Below, piece by piece: positions 1 to 6,268 of a DNA stretch of 9,313 bases. How positions within the stretch are numbered: the stretch's first letter is position 1; each line of letters begins with the position of its first letter. This stretch comes from Chitinophagaceae bacterium (GTDB lineage Bacteria > Bacteroidota > Bacteroidia > Chitinophagales > Chitinophagaceae), in contig JAHEZB010000048.1 in NCBI GenBank assembly GCA_023251285.1, positions 1-9,313 on the forward strand. Direction: 5' to 3'. The translations under genes and the position numbers were made by a program. Below the pieces are notes generated by a model, which searched no databases, was not told the DNA's origin, and worked only from the letters and a program-made list of their open reading frames with translations.

Positions 1-995
1 CTTTACATTCTATCGTGAGGTCCTTGGCTTCATTCAGTGTATTCAGATTTTTTCTGGGCTTTGGCGAATCAGGTAACTGGCCTGGTGCTACCAAATCCAA
101 TGCTGAGTGGTTCCCCGCAAAAGAAAGAGCAATTGCACAAGGTATATTTGGTGCAGGCGCTTCCATAGGTTCTGTGATTGCCGCACCGGCTATTGCTATA
201 TTATATTTACATATTGGCTGGCACGGTACTTTTTTGTGTATAGCGGTGTTAGGATTTTTATGGATAATTCCCTGGCTCATCATTAATAAAAACACGCCCG
301 ATAAACATCCGTGGATTACTAAAAAAGAGCAGGAATATATTACTCAATCGAACACGGATATTGTCAATACTATCCCCGAAACCAATGTGTATTCCTGGAA
401 GGAATTATTAAAGTTTAAAAAAACCTGGAGTATTGTATTGTCAAGATTTTTTATTGATCCAGTGTGGTGGCTTTTTGTAACATGGCTTCCCACTTTTTTA
501 AAAGACCAGTTTCATTTTGATATACAACAAGTGGGTGCTTTTTCATGGATGCCTTATTTGTTAGCTGCCATAGGTGGCCTTGCAGGAGGTTTTTATTCTT
601 CTTACCTGATTAAAAAAGGGAAAGATGCTGTGAAGGCAAGAAATCTTGCTATTGGTATAGGTTCACTCATCATGTTATTATCACTGGTACTGATAGTTGT
701 CTATCTGCCAAATTTAAAAAATAATGAAGGGCTTGCTATTGCATTAATAGGAGCTACGCTTTTTGGATTTCAATTTGTTATTAATAACATACAAACGTTG
801 CCCAGCGATTTTTTTAATGGAAAAAATGTAGGTGTTGTATCTGGCATGGGTGGCACTTCTGCCATCGTTGGTGTATTAATTACAACATGGCTGGTGCCGG
901 TACTTACAAAAACAAGCTACATTTCCTTCTTTGTTCTGGCTGCCGTATTAGTGCCGCTTTCATGGTTATCCTTAAAGTTTTTCGGCAGAAAATAG
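1..995 (+). CDS. MFS transporter, ExuT-like sugar-acid/H+ symporter (5'-truncated by window edge)
   Basis: Cytoplasmic-membrane major facilitator of the anion:cation symporter (hexuronate ExuT) type, probably importing a hexuronate or aldonate with protons. The frame is open to the left edge; the GTG at 15 is internal, since Leu-His-Ser-Ile precedes it. Aligned by eye with the complete paralogue at 3833-5131, about 95 residues (TM1-3 and the motif A loop) are missing. The visible 330 residues begin just before TM4, which carries FFLGFGESGNWPGATK with the acidic residue conserved in this family. Next come EWFPAKERAIAQGIFGAGASIGS (TM5 region, typical of ExuT), a charged central loop, a TM7 start with SRFFIDPVWW, and TM8-12, ending in a short basic tail FFGRK. 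The next gene, kdgK, starts 66 nt downstream on the same strand, so shared regulation with KDG catabolism is likely. The family is clear; the exact substrate (glucuronate, galacturonate, other) cannot be read from sequence. Confidence 0.9.
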   Translation, partial: LHSIVRSLASFSVFRFFLGFGESGNWPGATKSNAEWFPAKERAIAQGIFGAGASIGSVIAAPAIAILYLHIGWHGTFLCIAVLGFLWIIPWLIINKNTPDKHPWITKKEQEYITQSNTDIVNTIPETNVYSWKELLKFKKTWSIVLSRFFIDPVWWLFVTWLPTFLKDQFHFDIQQVGAFSWMPYLLAAIGGLAGGFYSSYLIKKGKDAVKARNLAIGIGSLIMLLSLVLIVVYLPNLKNNEGLAIALIGATLFGFQFVINNIQTLPSDFFNGKNVGVVSGMGGTSAIVGVLITTWLVPVLTKTSYISFFVLAAVLVPLSWLSLKFFGRK

Positions 996-1061
996 TTTTT
1001 TTGATTTATGCCTTGTTAAGTTTATTGGTTTTCCTGATAGAAAATTCAAGTACAATTTTAA

Positions 1062-2075
1062 ATGAAAAAAATAATAACATTTGGAGAGGTTCTATTACGT
1101 TTTTCACCTCCCAATCATTTGAGATTCCAGCAGACAACTTCCTATGACCTTCATTATGCAGGAGCGGAATTCAATACGGCAATTTCATTAAGCCTGCTGG
1201 GTATGCCAGTTGGTTTTGTTACCCGTTTACCTGAAAATGATTTAAGTGATTGTGTAATTCAGCAATTAAATAAATTTAAAATTGATACGGATAAGATAGT
1301 CTTTGGTGGTAAACGCCTCGGCATATATTATCTGGAAAGTGGCGCAGTACTAAGAGGAAGTAAAGTTATTTATGACCGTGAACATTCTTCCATTGCAGAA
1401 ATAGAGCAAGGCATGATAAACTGGGAGAGCGTATTTAAAGATGCCGGGTGGTTTCATTTCACAGGAATCATCCCTGCTATTTCCCAGACTGCCGCAAATG
1501 AAACGCTAAGAGCTGTGAAGATTGCAAAAAGGTTAGGATTGCAAATCAGCGTGGATTTGAATTACAGAAGTAAACTTTGGAAGTATGGTAAGCAACCTTA
1601 TGAAGTAATGACCGAATTGGTTGAAAATTGCACAGTAGTAATGGGAGATCCCGGAACAGCAAAAACGTATTTTAATATTTCTACCGATGCTCCGGATGGA
1701 GAGGAAAGATATCATTCTGTATTGAACGAAATGAAGGAAAAATTTCCGGGGGTGAACAATTTTATTTTTTCCTATCGTGGTTTGAGTAATGCCAGCAATA
1801 ACACCTTTGGCGCCTACCTGTACGATGGCACAGACTTTTACCAGTCTTCAGAATATAATATGAGTGGTATGATTGACCGGCTTGGCGGCGGCGATGCGTT
1901 AATGGCAGGGTTAATTTATGGATTATCAAATTACCCGAACAAGCAGGAAGCGCTCGACTTTGCTGTTGCAGCCTCCGTTTTAAAATCATCTATACATGGT
2001 GATACCAACTTTGTTTCGGCAAACGAAGTGCTTGATATTATGAATGGAAATACTTCGGGGCGCATTAATCGTTAA
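1062..2075 (+). CDS. kdgK: 2-keto-3-deoxygluconate kinase (PfkB/ribokinase family)
   Basis: Cytoplasmic kinase that phosphorylates 2-keto-3-deoxygluconate (KDG) with ATP to KDPG, the entry to the lower Entner-Doudoroff route. The 337-residue product has the usual PfkB layout and length: N-terminal strand ITFGEVLLRFSPP (5-17), first signature region GAEFNTAISLSLLG (34-47), YDREHSS (104-110), DLNYRSKLW (165-173, a stretch typical of KdgK rather than ribokinase), and the second signature DRLGGGDAL (272-280) with the glycine anion hole (275-277) and presumed catalytic base Asp278. The ATG at 1062 gives a normal N-terminus; there is no clear Shine-Dalgarno, as is common in Bacteroidota. The eda gene begins 9 nt after the stop, so the two are almost certainly co-transcribed. 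The neighbouring KDPG aldolase strongly supports KDG over other sugars as substrate. A 2-keto-3-deoxygalactonate kinase role is a less likely alternative. Confidence 0.92.
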   Translation: MKKIITFGEVLLRFSPPNHLRFQQTTSYDLHYAGAEFNTAISLSLLGMPVGFVTRLPENDLSDCVIQQLNKFKIDTDKIVFGGKRLGIYYLESGAVLRGSKVIYDREHSSIAEIEQGMINWESVFKDAGWFHFTGIIPAISQTAANETLRAVKIAKRLGLQISVDLNYRSKLWKYGKQPYEVMTELVENCTVVMGDPGTAKTYFNISTDAPDGEERYHSVLNEMKEKFPGVNNFIFSYRGLSNASNNTFGAYLYDGTDFYQSSEYNMSGMIDRLGGGDALMAGLIYGLSNYPNKQEALDFAVAASVLKSSIHGDTNFVSANEVLDIMNGNTSGRINR

Positions 2076-2084
2076 AATAAGTTT

Positions 2085-2726
2085 ATGGATAAAGTTATCA
2101 ATCAAATATTGCAAACACCTTTTGTTCCCGTCTTTTTTCATAGTGATATTGAAATATGCCACCAGGTATTTGAAGCCTGTTATGCCGGCGGTGTAAGGAT
2201 ATTTGAATTTACCAATAGAGGTAGCAATGCTTTGGAGAATTTTAGAGAACTAAAGCAACGGCAACAGGAAAAATTTCCCGATTGCTATTTGGGTATTGGA
2301 ACCATAATGAATAAAAATGCAGCCGAACAATTTATTAATGCAGGAGTATCATTTATAGTCTCTCCTTATTTTTCTTCTGAGGTTGCTGAAGTTTGCATGC
2401 ATCATAAAGTGCCCTACATACCCGGTTGTATGACAGTTAAAGAGATTGCAGAAGCAAATGAAGCCGGTTGCAGTTTGGTAAAAATTTTCCCTGGCGAAGT
2501 AGTGGGGATTAGTTTTGTTAAAGCAGCGAAGGCGGTGTTGCCGGGAATAAAAATGATGATCACGGGCGGAGTCAATAAAGAGAATGCCGGCGACTGGCTG
2601 AACGCCGGAGCCGATGCGGTTGGAATTGGTTCGCAGGTAATAAAAGTTTCTGATAAAAATGAGATGATGAATCTTCAGAATACAATTGAAGCATTGTTTT
2701 CTGAATTGCATAACAAAGAAAAATGA
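2085..2726 (+). CDS. eda: KDPG aldolase (bifunctional 4-hydroxy-2-oxoglutarate aldolase / KDPG aldolase)
   Basis: Class I aldolase of the lower Entner-Doudoroff pathway, splitting 2-keto-3-deoxy-6-phosphogluconate into pyruvate and glyceraldehyde-3-phosphate. At 213 residues it has the family's normal length and forms a single (beta/alpha)8 barrel. Visible marks are EFTNRG (41-46), with Glu41 as the probable general acid/base and Arg45 in the substrate-binding position; GIGTIMN (70-76); IPGCMT (112-117); and LVKIFPGE (131-138), with Lys133 as the Schiff-base lysine. MITGGVNKEN (158-167) and GIGSQVI (180-186) form the C-terminal phosphate-binding loops. It follows kdgK by 9 nt, and its TGA stop overlaps the ATG of fbp in ATGA, implying translational coupling. 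Kinase and aldolase side by side make the KDG to pyruvate plus triose-phosphate assignment firm. A 6-phospho-KDGal aldolase specificity cannot be excluded from sequence alone. Confidence 0.93.
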   Translation: MDKVINQILQTPFVPVFFHSDIEICHQVFEACYAGGVRIFEFTNRGSNALENFRELKQRQQEKFPDCYLGIGTIMNKNAAEQFINAGVSFIVSPYFSSEVAEVCMHHKVPYIPGCMTVKEIAEANEAGCSLVKIFPGEVVGISFVKAAKAVLPGIKMMITGGVNKENAGDWLNAGADAVGIGSQVIKVSDKNEMMNLQNTIEALFSELHNKEK

Positions 2727-3736
2727 TAAACAGAAATATTCTTACGCTCGATGAATTTACCATCCGGCAATATCGTAAAATACCTAACGCCAGCGGGGAG
2801 TTGAGTGCGTTGCTTCGTGATATCAGCCTTGCTGCAAAGCGCATTAATGTGGAAGTAAATAAGGCCGGCCTGGTAGATATTCTTGGGGATGCCAATGTAA
2901 CCAACGTGCAGGGGGAACAGGTAAAAAAATTGGATGTGTTCTCCAATAATCAAATGATTGGGGTGCTAAAGCATGGTATCAGCTGTGCAGGTATCGCAAG
3001 TGAAGAGTTAGACGATATTGTAATCTTTGATGATGATGTTAGCAATAAAAGTAAGTATGTTGTAATGTTTGATCCTCTTGATGGAAGCAGTAACATTGAT
3101 ACCAATGTTTCTATCGGGACTATTTTTGGTGTGTATCGCAGGGTAAGTGAATTGGGAAAGCCTTGTTCTGTTGATGATTTTCTTCAGCCGGGGATTAAAC
3201 AAGTAGCTGCAGGCTATATCGTTTATGGCTCCTCTACTATGCTTGTATATGCAACGCGAAGAGGTGTCAATGGTTTTACACTTGATCCTTCTATTGGTGA
3301 ATTTTGTTTAAGTCACCCTGATATAATATGCCCGGAAGATGGTAAAATCTATTCGGTAAACGGCGGCTATTATAGTCAGTACGACACAAGCGTAAAAAAA
3401 TATATTGACATACTGCAAAATAAAACAAAGGAAAACGGCGGCCCTTTAACACAGCGATTTACCGGTAGTATGGTGGCAGACCTTCACCGTACACTTATCA
3501 AAGGTGGTATTTTTATGTACCCACTAACAACAGATAATCCAAACGGCAAACTGAGGCTGATGTACGAATGCAATCCTTTTGCTTTTATTATTGAAATAGC
3601 AAATGGCATGGCACTGAACGGAACGCAAAGAATACTTGACGTCCAGCCTTCAAATATCCATCAAAGGGTACCTATTTTTATTGGTAGTAAAAATTTAGTG
3701 AAAGAGTGTTTAAGTTATGTAGCGGAGAAAAAATAA
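2723..3736 (+). CDS. fbp: Class I fructose-1,6-bisphosphatase
   Basis: Cytoplasmic Mg2+-dependent phosphatase converting fructose-1,6-bisphosphate to fructose-6-phosphate in gluconeogenesis. The 337 residues match the class I family in length and order. Metal-site residues are Glu94/Glu95 (ASEELDD), Asp117, Leu119 and Asp120 in FDPLDGSSNID, and Glu282 in the family signature KLRLMYECNP. Substrate-side positions include Asn213, Arg245, Tyr266 and Lys276. Residues equivalent to the AMP site of the animal enzyme are present (SGELS 24-28, Lys111-Tyr112, Arg139), so allosteric AMP inhibition is plausible. One difference: Phe246 stands where animal and E. coli enzymes have the tyrosine of RYxGS. 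The start codon overlaps the eda stop by 4 nt, and an A-rich stretch (CAAAGAAAA) precedes it. Being coupled to KDPG aldolase fits a role in rebuilding hexose phosphate from the triose made by the ED split. The next gene starts 96 nt downstream. Confidence 0.95.
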   Translation: MINRNILTLDEFTIRQYRKIPNASGELSALLRDISLAAKRINVEVNKAGLVDILGDANVTNVQGEQVKKLDVFSNNQMIGVLKHGISCAGIASEELDDIVIFDDDVSNKSKYVVMFDPLDGSSNIDTNVSIGTIFGVYRRVSELGKPCSVDDFLQPGIKQVAAGYIVYGSSTMLVYATRRGVNGFTLDPSIGEFCLSHPDIICPEDGKIYSVNGGYYSQYDTSVKKYIDILQNKTKENGGPLTQRFTGSMVADLHRTLIKGGIFMYPLTTDNPNGKLRLMYECNPFAFIIEIANGMALNGTQRILDVQPSNIHQRVPIFIGSKNLVKECLSYVAEKK

Positions 3737-3832
3737 ATTATTTCTATAGATTTTTTTGAATCATTAATAATATAATCAAAGTATCGGAAAACGTACTACT
3801 TAATATGATTATAGACAATTAATTTCTTCGAT

Positions 3833-5131
3833 ATGAATAGTGGATTTAATAGGCCTTTAAGAATGCGATGGGTCATGTTAGGATTTGCATTTCTGGCTAC
3901 CGTGTTAAATTATGTTCATAGGTTATCATTCAATTATTTGAGTTCTATTGGCGAGTTACGCCATATCATTTCAGATAAAGACTTTGGATATATCGGAGCT
4001 GCCTTTTTCGTAGCTTATACTTTATCAAATGCGTTTTCCGGAATTGCCATTGACAGATTAGGCACTCGTATAGGATATGCTTTGTGTATGCTTATATGGA
4101 ATACTGCTGGTCTTTTTCATGCATTTGCTAAAAATCCCTTTCAGTTTGGGGTGGCAAGGTTTTTTTTGGGTACAGGAGAAGCGGGCAATTGGCCGGCTGC
4201 CCTTAAACTAACAACGGAGTGGTTTCTGCCAAGGCAACGTTCTACGGCTTCCGGAATTTTTAATGCCGGTTCAGCACTTGGATCAATTATAGTTCCTCCA
4301 CTTGTAGCTTATACAGCAATAAGGTATGGATGGAGAGAAACATTCATTATTCTTGCTGCTGCCGGTTATGTATGGTTAATAGCGTTCTGGTTTATTTATT
4401 ATACACCCGAACGAACTTTAAATTCTGTCAAACCCAAAGTTATTCCGCCAATGACGTTGTTAAAAACCCGTTTTGTTTCAATGTTTACCCTTTCAAAATT
4501 TTTTTTGGACCCTATCTGGTATTTTGTGACATTTTGGATAGGGAGATATTTGGTAGATGTTCATCACTTTAGTTTAAAACAAATCGGTTGGTATGCGATG
4601 TTTCCATTTATAGTTGCAGATGTTGGGAATATCTTAGGTGGATATTTTACCCAATTTATTATTGAAAGGGGAATACCAATACCCGAAGCCAGGAGAATAG
4701 CACTAGGCGTTTCAATAGGTATTATGGTTATACCTCTTCTTATGGCGCCATTTGTTATTACTTCGCCTGTATCAGCGCTCATCATTTTCGCCACAGTAGG
4801 TTTCGGTTATACCTCATACACGGCTAATTCCCTGGCTTTGGTTCCGGATGTTATACCCGAAAGTTCAGCAGCTTCTGTCTGGGGGCTTGGAAGTATTGGA
4901 AGTGGCTTAGGTGGTGCGCTATTCCAATCCCTGTCAGGCATTACCATTGCATATATTTCGACCAGGTATAATTATATTGTTGGTTACAATTACTTATTTG
5001 TAGGGTACGGAATCTTAGCACTAATAGGATTAATCATTGTTTTATTTTTACTTGGCTCATTCCGTAAAAATGAGCAACTGCAGGCTTATGTAAGCACAGC
5101 CGAATTGCAATCAAATTCATCTTTAGCCTAA
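3833..5131 (+). CDS. MFS transporter, ExuT-like sugar-acid/H+ symporter (complete)
   Basis: Complete 432-residue, twelve-helix major facilitator of the hexuronate/anion:cation symporter type, in the cytoplasmic membrane. Visible parts: TM1 about 12-34 with LNYVHR (25-30); motif A loop GIAIDRLGTRIG (70-81); TM4 with RFFLGTGEAGNWPAALK (109-125), where Glu116 is the conserved acidic residue; EWFLPRQRSTASGIFNAGSALGS (129-151) entering TM5; a long cytoplasmic loop about 192-217; TM7 starting at SKFFLDPIWY (221-230); TM8-12 to about 408; and a polar tail. In place of the acidic residue often found in the family's NYxDR motif it has His29, an oddity discussed separately. It closely resembles the transporter at 1-995, so these are two paralogues flanking kdgK-eda-fbp. 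The gap of 96 nt after fbp could allow its own promoter, but I recognise no convincing one. Exact substrate unknown; a product of the same sugar-acid pathway is inferred from context. Confidence 0.92.
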   Translation: MNSGFNRPLRMRWVMLGFAFLATVLNYVHRLSFNYLSSIGELRHIISDKDFGYIGAAFFVAYTLSNAFSGIAIDRLGTRIGYALCMLIWNTAGLFHAFAKNPFQFGVARFFLGTGEAGNWPAALKLTTEWFLPRQRSTASGIFNAGSALGSIIVPPLVAYTAIRYGWRETFIILAAAGYVWLIAFWFIYYTPERTLNSVKPKVIPPMTLLKTRFVSMFTLSKFFLDPIWYFVTFWIGRYLVDVHHFSLKQIGWYAMFPFIVADVGNILGGYFTQFIIERGIPIPEARRIALGVSIGIMVIPLLMAPFVITSPVSALIIFATVGFGYTSYTANSLALVPDVIPESSAASVWGLGSIGSGLGGALFQSLSGITIAYISTRYNYIVGYNYLFVGYGILALIGLIIVLFLLGSFRKNEQLQAYVSTAELQSNSSLA

Positions 5132-5578
5132 TAGTCTAATCTGAATTGATAGATTGCTAAGCTCAAATTTCGGAGTTGAGATGCTGTTACCTCCACTTAT
5201 AAAATTGAAATTTGGAATAATTTTTTATCCACTGGCCCGATACGGTGGGAAATTCTACTAAATCCCCGATATTAGAAAGAATTAATAATTTTTTTCAAAC
5301 AAAAAGCATAACCAGCCAAACAAATGTCTATTTTTCCAAGCAATCAAAATCATTGTGTTAATTTTTCAAAATCGTTTTCTGCCCAAGCTGTTTTCAATCC
5401 TACAGTTACTTTTCTTCACTTTATTTCATTTATCAAGATTTAAGATTATTTCCCTTTTCCATTTGTTAATACTTTTTACTTCCACCTGTTCAAAATATAG
5501 CCATCTTCATTTTTTAATAATCATCTTTACTACATTTGTTATTGGAATTTCAAATTGTGAACAAGAAAATGCAGAAGT

Positions 5579-5737
5579 ATGAATGAAACGCCTACGCTGT
5601 TTCCAATAACTCCATCTGAGTTTTGGAAACAAATCAGAACAACTATTGAAGAAGTAGTTGCTGAAAAATTAAGTCAACAAAATTTTCCCCAAACCAACTC
5701 ACATCTCCCGGACAAAGCATTGCTCAAGGCATCTTGA
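5579..5737 (+). pseudogene. Short ORF resembling the N-terminus of an excisionase-type HTH protein, probably broken
   Basis: An ATG at 5579 opens 52 codons ending in TGA at 5735-5737. The product starts MNETPTLFPITPSEF, continues with an acidic/amphipathic helix (roughly 14-33, TIEEVVAEKL) and ends LPDKALLKAS. This pattern resembles the leader of the small Bacteroidota DNA-binding proteins in which a helical N-terminus is followed by a winged/HTH_17 domain beginning at a LLxxxE-like sequence. The HTH itself is absent in frame. Further downstream, fragments that could be its remains appear in other frames (IFYNLYKGG in the frame of 5733 near 5826-5852, EFKPNF near 5850-5868, FFTSELQQS near 5865-5891). 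I read it as a frameshifted relic, but a free-standing 52-residue peptide or chance are possible; the similarity is from memory of the family, not an alignment. Confidence 0.3.
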
Positions 5738-5961
5738 TACAATCAGAGCAAAAAGACATTTTGGAACAAACGAAAATTTATTCAAGGTGTTCATATGCTA
5801 CTGCAGGATATGCACTACAGCCAGTATCTTTTATAATTTGTACAAGGGCGGAATTTAAACCGAATTTTTTACTTCCGAATTACAGCAATCTATTTCTAAT
5901 TCCTCTGTTCTCTTTTAGTTCTTGGCGATCATTCAATATCTGGTGTGAAAAGATTTTAATT

Positions 5962-6153
5962 CTATTTTGCAATGCAAATTATCTGCAACCATTCCAACAA
6001 GTGACAAGAAGAAAGAGTGTCAATTGTAGATGTAGGAAATGCGACATCTAAATGCTTCGTCCAAGGTGTTTGTTTACCGCTTTCTGCTTTTACGAAGCCC
6101 ATATTGTATTTCAATTTCCCTTCTTCCTTCTCTGACAGGCCGTATAATTCATT
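5962..6153 (-). pseudogene. Minus-strand coding-like stretch, possible gene relic of unknown function
   Basis: Read on the minus strand from 6153 down to a TAG at 5964-5962 there are 63 uninterrupted codons, preceded immediately by an in-frame TAA (6156-6154). The first methionine is residue 18 (codon 6102-6100), so no normal start lies near the beginning. The opening NELYGLSEKE resembles the LYGLxxEE sequence seen near the C-terminus of some restriction-modification N6-adenine methylases. The rest, including WTKHLDVAFPTSTIDTL, is not recognised. The composition is protein-like (balanced charges, W, D, K) compared with the surrounding low-complexity frames. It could be a truncated relic or chance; no partner gene supports a function. 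Confidence 0.15.
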
Positions 6154-6178
6154 TTACTTAATAATTATAAACAGTTGA

Positions 6179-6192
6179 AATTGTACACAATT
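6179..6192. repeat. Short AT-rich palindrome AATTGT-AC-ACAATT
   Basis: Perfect 6-bp inverted repeat with a 2-bp centre (itself not symmetric). It has the form of a repressor or dimeric regulator site, but no gene starts close by on either strand, and AT-rich palindromes of this size occur by chance. Listed because it lies 10 bp from the stronger hairpin at 6203-6228. Confidence 0.3.
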
Positions 6193-6202
6193 AACGTAGA
6201 CC

Positions 6203-6228
6203 ACATTGACATTTTTACATGTCAATGT
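6203..6228 (-). terminator. Perfect 10-bp hairpin downstream of the protease gene, probable transcription end
   Basis: ACATTGACAT and ATGTCAATGT form a perfect 10-bp inverted repeat around a 6-nt loop. In the minus-strand RNA the stem extends through a U-G wobble plus two more pairs (outer positions 6229-6231 with 6202-6200). It begins 40 nt beyond the TAA of the minus-strand S8 protease gene, where a terminator would be expected. No long U-tract follows on the minus strand, so it is not a textbook intrinsic terminator. It may instead block readthrough between convergent units or protect the mRNA 3' end. Confidence 0.45.
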
Positions 6229-6268
6229 AGTTTATATTATGTTTTATAATTTTTATTACCTTTTTTTT

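Larger units (their letters stand above)
5132..6268. other. AT-rich spacer of about 1.1 kb between convergent units, no convincing intact gene
   Basis: No ORF here has the length, composition or recognisable motifs of an intact gene. Roughly 5355-5580 is T-rich on the + strand, which opens a hydrophobic-looking but compositionally driven reading frame that I do not accept. Scattered short protein-like stretches occur on both strands: a 52-codon + strand ORF at 5579-5737, a minus-strand stretch at 5962-6153, and a very short minus-strand stretch at 5350-5415. These suggest decayed genes. No transposase, tRNA, terminal inverted repeats or CRISPR-like array were seen. Next to the convergent protease gene lie an AT-rich palindrome (6179-6192) and a hairpin (6203-6228). 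The region separates the sugar-acid cluster from the minus-strand protease gene and may be the remnant of an inserted element; that is inference. Confidence 0.6.

Noticed and set aside
996..1061. Possible Bacteroidota promoter (TAAGTTTA near 1017 with TTTG near 1000) upstream of kdgK
   Set aside because: The spacing between the two elements is about 13 nt instead of about 19 to 20, and the -7-like element has a mismatch; not convincing.
3737..3832. Promoter search in the 96-nt gap before the second transporter
   Set aside because: No pair matching TTTG and TAnnTTTG at proper spacing was found; the gap is AT-rich and gives many partial matches.
5350..5415. Minus-strand 21-codon stretch ending LKTAWAENDFEKLTQ with an ATGA-type overlap to another short frame
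   Set aside because: Looks protein-like but is far too short and is bounded by stops; at most another relic, not supportable as a gene.
5355..5582. 75-residue + strand ORF rich in Leu, Ile, Phe and Ser that looks like a membrane peptide
   Set aside because: The hydrophobicity follows from a T-rich + strand; there is no plausible ribosome site, no recognisable motif and no coding-like composition.
5734..6051. 105-residue + strand frame beginning at a TTG
   Set aside because: Weak start, unconvincing composition and no recognised motif; it overlaps the more protein-like fragments described in other frames.
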